In this document: positions 44,361 to 53,999 of the stretch, piece by piece | Layout: every line of letters starts with the position of its first letter | Position numbering within the stretch: the stretch's first letter is position 1 | From: Dichetophora obliterata | Taxonomy: Eukaryota; Arthropoda; Insecta; Diptera; Sciomyzidae | DNA: 64,000 nt | Reading direction: 5' to 3' | Assembly (NCBI GenBank): GCA_963920525.1 | Contig: OY986438.1 | Coordinates: 121,527,420 to 121,591,419 of the forward strand | The notes under the pieces: generated by a model | The model's input: only the letters and a program-made list of their open reading frames with translations | Told to the model about the DNA's origin: nothing | Databases searched by the model: none | Translations under genes and position numbers: made by a program

Positions 44361-45666
44361 AAAGGGTCCGCCAAATAACTTTTTTTTTTGAAAATTTGAT
44401 ATAAAAAACTACTGGATATTTTCTCAAATTTCTTTTTTTATTTGAAAGTACCATCTTTCCGGTTAATAATGAAAAATAATTTCATTCAAATGGCTGCCTC
44501 GGCTGGCCATGCAGTAGCCTACACGATTGGTCCAATTTTTAAGCACATTATCGATTGTGTGCAGCTGTATTTCACCAATGGCTTCACGAATATTGTCCTT
44601 TAAAGTGTCAATTGTCTCTGGCTTGTCGGCGTAACACTTATCTTTGAGGGCACCCTACAAATAATAGTCCAATGGTGTCAAATCGCAGCTCCGAGGTGGC
44701 CAAACGACATCAGCTCTGCGGCTGATAATGCGATCTTCAAAAGCAAGGCGCAAAACATCGAGTGTAGCTTCGGCTGTGTGGCACGTAGCGCTGTCCTGTT
44801 GAAACCAAATGTTGCCAATATCCTCCTCTTCAATTTTTGTGAACAAAAATTCGTTCAACATGGCGCGATAACGATCGCCATTGACTGTAACGGCCACTCC
44901 TTGCTCATTTTCGAAGAAAAATGGCCCAGTTATGCCTCTGGACCAAAATCCGCACCAAACAGTGACTCGTTTTGGGTGCAGTGGCTTTTCAATGTATGCG
45001 AGCGGGTTTTCTGTGCCCCAAATGCGACAATTTTACTTGTTTACATACCCGCCAAGATCAAAATGAGCTTCATCTGAAAAGATGATTTTTTTTGGCAAAA
45101 TTGGCATCTTCTGTAAGTCGATCGCAGGCCCACTTAGCGAAGCGAAAACGCATTGGATGGTCAGTTGGCTTCAACTCCTGAACCAATTGGACTTTGTATG
45201 GCGTCATACCAAGGTCTTTATGCAAAATTCGTCTCAATGATGTCTCCGAAATGTTCAATTGCTGAGAACGATATTGAGTGAATTGATATTGATGGCGCTT
45301 CACGCACACTTTCTGCCACAGCAGCAATATTCTCGGGTGTACGCACTGCTTTTGGCTTTTCACGCTTTGGTTTATCGATGAGGATGCCAGTTTCTTTCAC
45401 TTTTTTCACAAGATAACGAACATACGGAGCTGACGGTGCTTCTCTTCTTCCAAAATCCGTATGCAATTTTCGCACACATTCTGCAACATTACCATGATTT
45501 TCAAAGTAATGTCGCAATATTTCCCAGTGTTGTTCAAGCGTATACACAACCATTTTCGTTCAGAGGAAGGATAAAACTAATTATCTGTCAAATCAGACAT
45601 GAGCTAAGTGTTACCATTCACGAAATATGCACTAGTTGAAAAAAAAAAGTTAGATGGCAGACCCTT
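44361..45666 (-). mobile_element. Full-length DD41D Tc1/mariner element (Visitor-like)
   Basis: Ends AGGGTCCGCCAAATAAC on the left and GTTAGATGGCAGACCCT on the right are inverted repeats, with TA next to each. About 1.3 kb with one transposase gene on the minus strand. It landed at a TA at the inner border of the left arm of the TTAGACC element. A deleted sister copy is at 31735-32238. Confidence 0.92.
44463..45553 (-). pseudogene. DD41D transposase with nonsense and frameshift lesions
   Basis: Starts MVVYTLEQHWEILRHYFENH. Two HTH regions follow (VAECVRKLHTDFGRR; SLRRILHKDLGMTPYKVQ). The catalytic domain has the first Asp in IIFSDEAHFD, the second in WFQQDSATCHTAEATLD and the third in RSCDLTPLDYYL. 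There are 41 residues between the last two, so DD41D, a group I know as Visitor. The C-terminus runs through KDKCYADKPETID and NWTNRVGYCMASRGSH to TAA at 44463-44465. Lesions are a shift near 45275 (IHS..YRSQQ), one extra A in an A8 run (45086-45093), a stop in VNK*NC, and a TAG for Trp after DYYL. About 363 codons in all. Not functional as it stands. Confidence 0.93.
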
Positions 45667-45831
45667 ATAAAACAATAATTAAAAACATTAATACAAAAAT
45701 TATTTAATTCAATTATAGTTAAAAATATAGTTCAAGCAGAAATAATATTTATTATGTTTTAAGCTAAATCATTAGTAACACATTTAAGAACAAAGAACAT
45801 TAAACAAATATCTTAAAGTTAATTTTTCATA

Positions 45832-46110
45832 TTAACAACTGGAATTTTGTTTTGGGTAATTTTTATCAAAATATTGTAAAAATTTTGTTTTAGAAAAATT
45901 GTTGGATGGCAAATTTTTATAATATGTCTCCATTGCATGCAGGATAAACTCTTTCTGCTCTTCTTGGTGAGTTAAAACGGCATTAAAACGTGAAATTATT
46001 GCTCCGCCACGTTCTGCAATATCATTAACGACTAATAATTTTTTAACAATTAATTTTGCAGTAAGATAATCTTCATTTTCCTCCCAAGTGGCTGATTTCC
46101 ATTTACAATT
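45832..46110 (-). pseudogene. C-terminal remnant of the TTAGACC element's protein (VVNDxAERG family)
   Basis: An open minus-strand frame of about 92 codons ends in a stop at 45832. It reads WKSATWEENEDYLTAKLIVK, VVNDIAERGGAIISRFNAVL, then THQEEQKEFILHAMETYYKN. It resembles the C-terminal block of uncharacterised arthropod proteins that I recall as repeat-associated (W..DY..A..VK...VVND.AERG..LI..FN...T..EEQ....L). The biochemical role is unknown; transposase is an inference from its place between long inverted repeats. A homologous fragment lies at 47993-48150. Confidence 0.6.
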
Positions 46111-47354
46111 TATCTAATGTAGTTGCGAACGCAAAACACTATAACTACATTATACAAAGAACTACTTTACTATTTTACTATATTATACAAAGAACTACTA
46201 TAATACAAAGAACTACAGATAATGTTTTACCGGCGCAACGAAAAAAATTTACTGCGCACCTTGTCATTGGTGCTCGTCAAATGTGACACTTGATGAATAC
46301 ATTCAAAAGAAAATGTCAAAAAGAGACGAAGATCGTAAAATGAAAATATACAAACAGTCAAAATTCTGTTGAGCACATCAGGCAACGTAGCCGCTTTTTG
46401 TGTAAAGAGGTAAAAAGGGGAAAAAATACCTCTACAAAATATGCAAATTTTCTTTCGCTAACAGTACTAAAAAATATATTTACTTTATTTTGGACATGTG
46501 GTTTATTTAAAAATATATATTTCATTTCAGTAAAACAAGTTTTCTTAAGAAAATTTCGACATTTTAAAATCTTTACACCCTTTGAATAAATTGTGGCTAC
46601 GTTGTTATCAATGAGCACCTTCTACTTCACAGCAAAGATGGCAGACAGTTCAATAAAACTGACAAGTGGATTCTACGTTAGCAACGAAGCATATTTAGGT
46701 TAAAAATGTTTTAGAAAAACTGTACGACTAGAAATACTGAAGGTCTTTGGATAAGCTGAGTATGCAGTTATTTTTTTCTTGGCTTGAGAATGAATTTATT
46801 TAGATGTTGACATAATTTCAAAACTTTTTCGCAAATTCTTGTAATTAATATATTCTTACTTTGAACCGCGTTATCAGTGTTAAAAATAAACATTTTTTAT
46901 AAAAAAAATGTCATTTAAACTTTACTTAATTATCTCTATTATGAAATAAAACACATCATTTTATCCATACGAAAATCATAATGGCAACCGTTTTTGTAAA
47001 AAAGGTGCTCAAAAAATTTCAAAAATCTTGTCTTTAAACGTTGATTTTACTACAAATAATACAAATTGGTCAAAAGTTTATACACTGTTGGTATTGGCTA
47101 TGTTATTCTTAAATTTAAGGTCCCAATCACCAACTACTTTAAACACTTTTTAAAAGAGTTACAGATCAAAAAAGTTTTGAACTTTTTTAAAGTGTGTTTT
47201 TGAGGCTTTAAGTCAAATGCGACTGGCATTTTACTACTAGACGCACCCGGTTTTTTTTCAGTTCTTATTTTTTAGTCTAGTTCTCTACGAAAATGCGCTG
47301 AGAGCGAAGAAAATAACACTTTTGCACATTCCATATATGTCATGGGTGCTCTAA

Positions 47355-47474
47355 TATATATACATATATAATATATATAATATATATATATATTTTATTA
47401 GACCGGTATATATATATATATATATATATATACGGTATATATATATATATGTATATATATATATAGTATATATA
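47355..47474. repeat. (AT)n microsatellite
   Basis: Long TATATA runs with short interruptions (GACCGG, ACGG, GTA) fill the gap between the right end of the 43869-47354 element and the start of the related terminus at 47475. Confidence 0.92.
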
Positions 47475-48150
47475 TTAGACCAAAAATAATGTGTCGTTTT
47501 TTCTTCGCTGCGCGACCATTTTGTGAAAGTTCGCACCCTTATTAGCACAAAAATAGTTTAAGACCCAAAAAAATTTGACCTCTTAGGGTTCCACATATCG
47601 TTTGAAGGTCATTATAGAGCTAGATTGGACTTAAACCATTTTAAAAAATGTCGTGTCTAAACGGAAAAACAATTGGAATGTATTTTGATAGGAAACAATT
47701 AGTAATAATTCAGTCTTTTTAATTTTTTTTTTTTTTTAAAATAATGCATCTGTTAATTTTTGGCCGAGTTTTAAACAAGCAATTTTACTCTCAACGAAAA
47801 ATTATCGTTTTTTCATACAAAATTTTTTCTTATTTTGTTGTAGCGGCATTTTTTTAGTAATTTTGTATTTTTGTGTGGAACTTAGGCTTTTTTGACGTGC
47901 AACATATTTTACAGTTTATTGAATATAACTTAAGGTAAAATGAAAAGTACTACATTTATTTACTTATTCCAATTTATTCTAATACTTATTTATTAAACAT
48001 ATGCTTTTTTTGTAATGCATTTAAATTTTTGTCTGTGCTTATTAACGACTTGCAGCAAATAATGTTTTTGCTCTTCATTAGAAGTTATTGAATTATTAAG
48101 TTCTGTTATTAATGCTACGCTTCTCTCTGCTGAATCGTTAATTACATTTC
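47475..48150 (-). mobile_element. Second TTAGACC-type element, one end and protein tail
   Basis: Begins TTAGACCAAAAATAATGTGT, followed by TTTTTTCTTCGCTGCGCGAC, which parallels the left arm at 43869 (TTAGACCACCCATATGTGC... TTTCTTCGCTCCCCGCGCATT). About 520 bases in, it carries the same kind of protein tail (47993-48150) in the same orientation relative to the end. The other end was not found; the right part is replaced by minisatellite DNA. Confidence 0.62.
47993..48150 (-). pseudogene. Second VVNDxAERG-type protein tail
   Basis: Reads NVINDSAERSVALITELNNS, then ITSNEEQKHYLLQVVNKHRQ and a stop at 47993. Aligns without gaps to the 45832-46110 fragment over (V/I)NDxAERxxxxIxxxNxxxTxxEEQKxxxL. 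The two are clearly diverged, so they are different subfamilies rather than a recent duplicate. Truncated upstream by a TGA at about 48157. Confidence 0.6.
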
Positions 48151-48404
48151 AACGTTGATAGAAAAAAAACCACGATTGAACGCTGTTCTTTTCAGTTTTC
48201 TTTTGTTTGACATTTCCTGACCGTGGCTCGTGAGAAAAAAAAGCTGTTATCGGGGTTACCTTGTAACTACCGTTGCCATCATATCTCTTTTTAACCGACT
48301 TCAAAAAGGAGGATTGTTCTCAAGTTGCTTGGTTTTTTTTTTTTTTTTTTAATGTATGTACATCGATAACTCCTAAAGTACTTGCCCGATTGCCACAATT
48401 TTTT

Positions 48405-49240
48405 GTCAAAGTGGGCGGTATTCGACACAGGGGCGTGGCAATATAAGAAACACTTTGTATAGCGAATAACATTAACTCTAGAAAACTGAAATTTAGTACA
48501 AGGGATGGCACAATTATTAAAAGTCATTTTCAAAAAAGTGGGCGTTATTCGATAAAGGGCGTGGCAATATTAGAAAAACGCTGTAACTCGAATAATATTT
48601 ACACTAGGGTATTGAAATTAGGTACTAGGGTAGGCATTATGAGAATTTACTGTGAATAAAGTGGGCGTTGTTGGACAAAAGGGCGTGGCAATATAATAAA
48701 AATACTTTATCTCAGTTAATATTGACAGTAGGGTACTAGAAATTGACACAAGGTTAGGAACAATTATTACAAATTATGTTAAAAATGGGGGCGTAATTCG
48801 ATAAAGGGCGTGGAAATATAATAAAAACTCTGTAACTCGAATAATATTGACACTAGGGTACTGAAATTAAGTACAAGGGTAGGCATAGTTTTAAAAAAAT
48901 TCTGTGAAGAAAGTGGGCGTTATTGAACAAAAAGGCGTGGCAATATAAGAAAAATACTGTATCTCAGTTAATATTGACACTAGGGTACTGGAAATTGATA
49001 CAAGGGTTGGAACAATTATTATAAATTACGGTCAAAAAAGTGGGCGTCGTTCGGCAAAGGCGTGGAAATATTAGAAAAAAGCCATAACTCGAATAATATT
49101 TGACACTAGGATACTGAAATTATATACAGGGGTAGGCATTATTATGAAAATTTACGGTCAAGAAAGTGGGCGTTACTGGACAAATGGGCGCGGCAATGTA
49201 AGAAAAATACTGTTTTTCAGTTAATGTTGAAAATTTGTTA
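48405..49240 (+). repeat. Minisatellite, ~126-bp unit, seven copies (GTGGGCGTTATT)
   Basis: GTGGGCG-type words at about 48412, 48539, 48661, 48787, 48913, 49040 and 49167, each followed some 15 bases later by AAAGGGCGTGGCAATAT. Between them recur AACTCGAATAATATTGACAC and ACTAGGGTACTGAAATT. Alternate units are more alike (CTCGAATAA against CTCAGTTAA), pointing to a 252-bp higher-order repeat. Confidence 0.92.
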
Positions 49241-49269
49241 AAAGAATGGGAAAATTTTTATCATAATCT

Positions 49270-49765
49270 CTAAAAATGAAGAAATAAAAACTTTTTAACA
49301 AAAAAAAAAAAAACCAACTTCAAAACCACTACAAAATAAAAAATAATTTTAAATTACTTTTCACATTCATTCTTGGTCAAATTTTTTAATGTATTTATAT
49401 ATATTATTAAGTTGGAAATCTTATTAATATAAATGCTTTTCATTTCGTATTATTATCATATATATATATATTAATTTCTCCATATATATAAAACCTTAAA
49501 AGTCGGCGCTTATATAATCAGACTTTTATAAAATAAACGCTTCGCTCCGGCTTTAAAGGTTTTATATTCATGGAGAAATTAATATATTTATAATAATAAT
49601 ACAAAATAGAAAAACATTTATAGTAATAAAATTTCCAATTTAATAATATATATAAATAAATTAAAAAATTTAATCAAGAATGAATGTGAAAAGTAATTTA
49701 AAATTATTTTTTACTTTGAAGTGGTTTTGAAGTTGGTTTTTTTTTGATAAAAAGTTTTTAAAGAG
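49270..49765. repeat. ~500-bp palindrome next to the minisatellite
   Basis: The left arm has ACTTTTTAAC, CCAACTTCAAAACCACT, TTTAAATTACTTTTCACATT and TTAATTTCTCCAT. The right arm carries the complements in reverse order (ATGGAGAAATTAA ... AATGTGAAAAGTAATTTAAA ... AGTGGTTTTGAAGTTGG). The centre near 49520 holds the less AT-rich word AACGCTTCGCTCCGG. AACCGACTTCAAAAAGG at 48293 on the far side of the array resembles the left arm start. Confidence 0.82.
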
Positions 49766-49769
49766 GAGA

Positions 49770-51520
49770 TGTTCTCTTTTTTCTCCAGATCTTTTTATGT
49801 GTTTTAAAATTAAAAGTCCTCTTTTTTGTTGGAGACAAAATATGTTTATCAATAAAAAATTTACTAAAAATGCACACAAAGAAATTTGCATTAAAAGTGT
49901 CAACACTGATTTGCAAGCTGATGGCAATGCTGAACGCCATCCCTGAACAAGCGTAACTTAACCCTAGCTGTGGCCATGGCAGAATGACGATTTCGTCCTA
50001 GTTATTTTTCACCCCTTTATGTTGGGGATGGTTCAAGGGCATAAAGGAGTCTAGAATGCACATAAGAAAGTGTAACTTATATAATTCTATTTTCTGAGAT
50101 TTTTGGTACTAATTTTGTTATCATGATACACCGATAGGCACACGCTTGTACACATAAGAAAATTGTATATATTTCAAAGAGGGGTAAATTAAATATTTTT
50201 TCATATGATTTCAAAAATTTTTTTAAAACGAATATTCTTAGTAATTTAGGAAATTAAATAATGTGATGTCTCCTTTAGCCTTAAATAAAATCGCATTAAT
50301 TACTATTTAGCTCCAAGGTTTTCCTCTTTTCAAATAAGACAACAATTTCCCAATACTTATTTTTAAAAATTAATAAAACCAGCAAGATTTTCAGACCATT
50401 TTTTCTAGTTTTGGAGGCCTATAACTCATAAACCAATTGCGAGCGCCCTGAAATTTATCAGATTTGGATTAAGGAGGTAAAATCTATATAATCCGCAAAA
50501 ATTAAGAAAAAGAGTTGTCGCTGTTCTTGAAATGTTCCCGGCATGGATATCAACTGACTTATTTCTTTTTTCAACATACATCACTTCTAGCAGCATGCAA
50601 GTTGCTAAAATCGAGTTTGAAAACATACCTATTGTATGAATTATTTAAAATATCTTGTTTTTTTAATTCAAGACGTATGCACAAATATATATAGAGGTAC
50701 ATGTATAGATGGGTTTGGGGCTCCATTCATTTTCCAAACATATTCCAGAACCTCTCTGCAAGGCTTGATTCTAAAACCTGGATGCAATATAAGCACGTGA
50801 TGCGAAAAAATCCAGAAAATTCTCAAAATGGGTGAATTTGAAGAAGCATAAAATAAATGTTTCAAATCGAGCTTCCTATATAAATTTTAGTCATCAAAAA
50901 ACTTTTGATCATAAGATATTCTAATGCAAAAGCGTTTTCTTGACAAGGATTTGCCATCAGATTTTTTGAAAATTAGTGCTTGATCTAATATTAGCCTTTT
51001 TAGTTCAGAATTTCGTAACTTTTTTTCGCTTTTGAATTAGAAGCTTTTCCCTTGCCTTGCCTAGTTCACTGCAATTTTCTCAAATTTAAATGCTGCAAGA
51101 TTGTTAGCAACTTTATAAAGTTTACGAAAAATTAAAAAATTATCCAAATAGGATCATCTATATGACAGAAAAACGATTTTTTTAAGCCGACTTTTGGGAA
51201 AAAATTTCGTTTTTTAAATTTTACTTTGTTTTCTTCTTGTGTTTAATAAATTTAAAACATGAATTTGCCTATGCGATAAAGTTCATATGCGATATTGGCT
51301 TAAATGCCTCTTACCATCTGTTGCTCTGAAGAATGATCTTCGACTAATAGGGATCTTATTCCTAAATTTCTCGTACGAGTAACTTCGTAATTTCTTCCAT
51401 TACATTAGAAGTAAATAAAATGGATTCGTACTATTTAGTATTAGTTCAGTTTAAAAAAATTTACAACGGAAATCTTTTAGCCTGGTTTGTTGAACAATTA
51501 ATAAATATAAGGAAATGTAT
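49770..51520. other. Non-coding DNA, no gene recognised
   Basis: Open minus frames (49927-49670, 50626-50426, 50865-50668) show no motif. A less AT-rich patch at 49925-50065 (GCTGTGGCCATGGCAG) has no frame or splice context. Nothing else noted. Confidence 0.45.
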
Positions 51521-51527
51521 GATTGCA

Positions 51528-51620
51528 AGGTGGCCGTAGTCTACTGAAATGGTACGTGGCCAGTAAGGTAAAAACTCGTGGTTTAAACCCCAGCTCAGAT
51601 AGAATGTTTTCTTTTTTAGT
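51528..51620 (+). mobile_element. SINE head fragment
   Basis: GGTGGCCGTAGTCTACTGAA ... CTCGTGGTTTAAACCCCAGC, TCAGATAGAATGTTTTC parallels the tRNA-like head of the 35916 SINE (GGCGGCCGTAGCCTAG ... GGGTTCAATTCCAGCTCAGA). The B box is decayed (GGTTTAAACCC). The body after about 51620 does not match the other copy. Confidence 0.72.
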
Positions 51621-51854
51621 TATTAGTATATGAAACAAATATATTCGTACAATATACATTTGTTTTGGTACGAATACGAACAAAATATTTGTAATATGTA
51701 CCAAACTACGCCCAATCTACGAATCCTATTCGTGACTGAAAACTACGAATAATATTCGTGGAATGGACGCAGTTTTTAGCAATATGTACACACAAAATTT
51801 TTTGAGTGTATCAATACGTATTGAAAAGTTCCTGTGAAACAAGGGTAAACGAAA

Positions 51855-52479
51855 TGGTATCGTAACTAACGGATTTCTCGAAGGCATTTGATAAAGTATC
51901 TCATAATATTTTGATTGCCAAACTTTGCATTCGGATTTTCTTAATTGGATTAAGTCATATTTAAGTGGTAGAGTGTGCTATGTAGCCATTAATGATATTC
52001 ACTCTTATTGCTATAGAGTTACCTCTGGAGTTCCTCAGGGAAGTATTCTTGGGCCTCTGTTATTTGCATTATTTATAAACGATACATGCAAATGTTTTTG
52101 TAATTCGAAATTTCTTTTATATGCTGATGACTTAAAGTTTTTTAGTAGGGTGAATAGCTTGGTGGATGCTGAGTTGTTGCAATCTGACCTCAATAATGTT
52201 TCGGAGTGGAGTACTCGTAATGGGTTGCCATTGAATATTAGTAAATGTTTGAATGCTTCGTTTAGCAAATCTTCTAATTTTATTAGTACAACCTATTTTA
52301 TGTCACATCTACCACTTAAAAAAGTTGTTAATATTCGTGATTTGGGAGTAATTTTTGACATGAAGTTCACGTTTGTAGAGCATCTGAATTTCATAGTGCC
52401 TAAAGTTTATTCTCTCCTAGCCTTTCTTCGTTTGCAATCCAATAAGCTTTTAAATATCAATGTATTAGAAAAATTCTAA
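51855..52479 (+). pseudogene. LINE reverse-transcriptase core fragment (CR1/Jockey-type)
   Basis: Reads TDFSKAFDKVSHNILIAKLC, a frameshift near 51925, then HSDFLNWIKSYLSGRVCYVA, SGVPQGSILGPLLFALFIND, LLYADDLKFFSRV, LNISKC and IRDLGVIFDMKFTF to a stop at 52477-52479. The palm Asp, VPQG and YADD are intact. Upstream thumb and endonuclease regions are absent, and the end after LRLQSNKLL is cut. Closely related in motif to the 7754-9931 element but on the other strand. Confidence 0.9.
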
Positions 52480-52763
52480 ATTTATATTAGTCCTTAGAAC
52501 TTACCAATTTACGTAGGCTTATACTATGATGATGAGTAACCAAGAGAGAGGTTCTTCTGCACCTAGAATATACCTATTGTATACATATATGACAAATGTC
52601 ACTTAAATTTATTTTTTCTTTTTAGTTCACGTCTTTTTTAAATAAAAGCTTATTTTTAAAAAAAAAATTTTTACTTCTCATTTTTTTTTACTTTTTAGTC
52701 TAAAGGTTTATTATTAACATCTTTTATTTTCAAAACTTATGCAGATATATCATTTTTATTAAT

Positions 52764-53440
52764 TTGTGGGCGGTAAAAGGGGATGTGGTAAAATTTTTTA
52801 TTTTAATATTGCATTGTCACCGGACTTACATATGTATGTTAAAATACAACTTAATCGGACGCCAACAACATTGCAAAATTGCGAAAAATGGTTTGCAAAT
52901 TTTGACGGACATATACATACATACAAACATACATATTTACGAACGAAGCAAGTTGTAATCAGCTTATAATCAGCCCCGTAGTTTTGAAGATATAGGATTT
53001 TTATTTATTTGTGGGCGGTAAAAGGGGGCGTGTCACCTTTTTTCCTGAACCATCCTCTACTTGTAGGAAATTAACTGCCAAAATTTTAGCTGAATCAGCC
53101 ACGTAGTTTTGGAGTTATAGTATTTTTATTGATTTGTGGGCGGTAAAAGGGGGTGTGGTCAAATGTTTTTCATAAAACCCATGCTTTATTTGATGAAACT
53201 TAACTGTATAAATTTCAGCTGAGTCAGCCCCGTAGTTTTAGAGATATAGCATTTTTATTGATTTGTGGGCGGTACAAGGGGGTGTGGCAAAATTTTTATC
53301 ATAATATTGCATTGTCACCGGACTTATATATGTATGCTAAATTTCAGCTTAATCGGATTCCAACAAGTTCTAGAAAAATGGCTTGCAAATTTTGAGGACA
53401 TACATACATACATACATACATACGAACGAAGCAAGTTAAA
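52764..53440 (+). repeat. Second minisatellite, ~125-bp unit (TTGTGGGCGGTAAAAGGGG)
   Basis: TTGTGGGCGGTAAAAGG at 52764, 53009, 53134 and (one change) 53263. Recurring ATTTTTATTGATTTGTGGGC and AGCTGAATCAGCCACGTAGT lie between. Two segments have the same ending, a CATA run plus ACGAAGCAAGTT (52913-52953 and 53400-53431), as if each array closes with the same border. Short plus frames across it are not genes. Confidence 0.9.
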
Positions 53441-53899
53441 TAAAAGCTTATAAAAAAACAGTAAGTTACAATAAACTCGAAGTCTACTTTTATATTGGTT
53501 ATTGATGCACCTAATTAAAATATATTTTCCTGCTAAATTTTACACTCCTACAGATAAAAACGGCGTTTTTATTAAAAAAAGTTCTAAAATCCCTAAGTTT
53601 GAGCGCAACTTACAATTACAATAACAATTTAGAAAGTTTTTTAACTTTTCCGTAAAATTTTTTAATTGTAGCTAACGGCATTTTGATTTAATATGAAGAT
53701 ATTTGAAAAATTGTCACTGCCTAGGAGGGAAAGCACCCCCTTTCCTCCCCCTGCGAACGCCCATGGCCCATTGTGTTTTTTGTGTAGATAGTTTTCGAAA
53801 GGTTTTTATTTAAAAATTTTTTAATATCACATAAATTTTTTTCTTAGGTATTATCATTGAATTTTTTGTTGGCATATTTTGAAATTTTTGTCGCACTGC

Positions 53900-53997
53900 A
53901 GGCAATCCCGATCTCGAAAATGCTAGAATTATAGGCCTTGCAGTCCCGAGACTGTCGGGATTAAGAAAAGTCCGGGATCCCGGGATTGGATGCCCTA
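53900..53997. repeat. Short inverted AATCCCG/CGGGATT motif pair
   Basis: GCAGGCAATCCCGATCTCG near 53900 faces CCGGGATCCCGGGATTGGAT followed by GCCCTAC near 53970-53997. The right-hand word read inversely (AGGGCATCCAATCCCGGGAT) resembles a hAT-type end, but no target duplication was found. Confidence 0.4.
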
Positions 53998-53999
53998 CT

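Larger units (their letters stand above)
43869..47354 (-). mobile_element. Unclassified DNA transposon with ~490-bp inverted repeats (TTAGACC ends)
   Basis: The arms 43869-44360 and 46857-47354 are inverted copies over almost their whole length. Examples are TTAGACCACCC against GGGTGCTCTAA, AACCGGGTGCGTCC against GACGCACCCGGTT, and CGGTTCAAAGTA against TACTTTGAACCG. The middle holds a complete DD41D element (44361-45666) at the inner edge of the left arm and a remnant of an unidentified protein (45832-46110). Without the DD41D copy the element is about 2.2 kb. Flanks are TA-rich, so the target duplication cannot be read. A second copy of the terminus and protein begins at 47475. No superfamily assigned. 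Confidence 0.8.

Noticed and set aside
47351..47548. Tyr/Ile-rich minus frame
   Set aside because: Translation of the (AT)n microsatellite.
48291..49320. CRISPR-like spaced repeats
   Set aside because: The repeats are ~126-bp diverged tandem units in a eukaryotic context, not short identical repeats with unique spacers.
49925..50065. Less AT-rich patch that might be an exon
   Set aside because: No open frame with acceptor and donor could be assembled.
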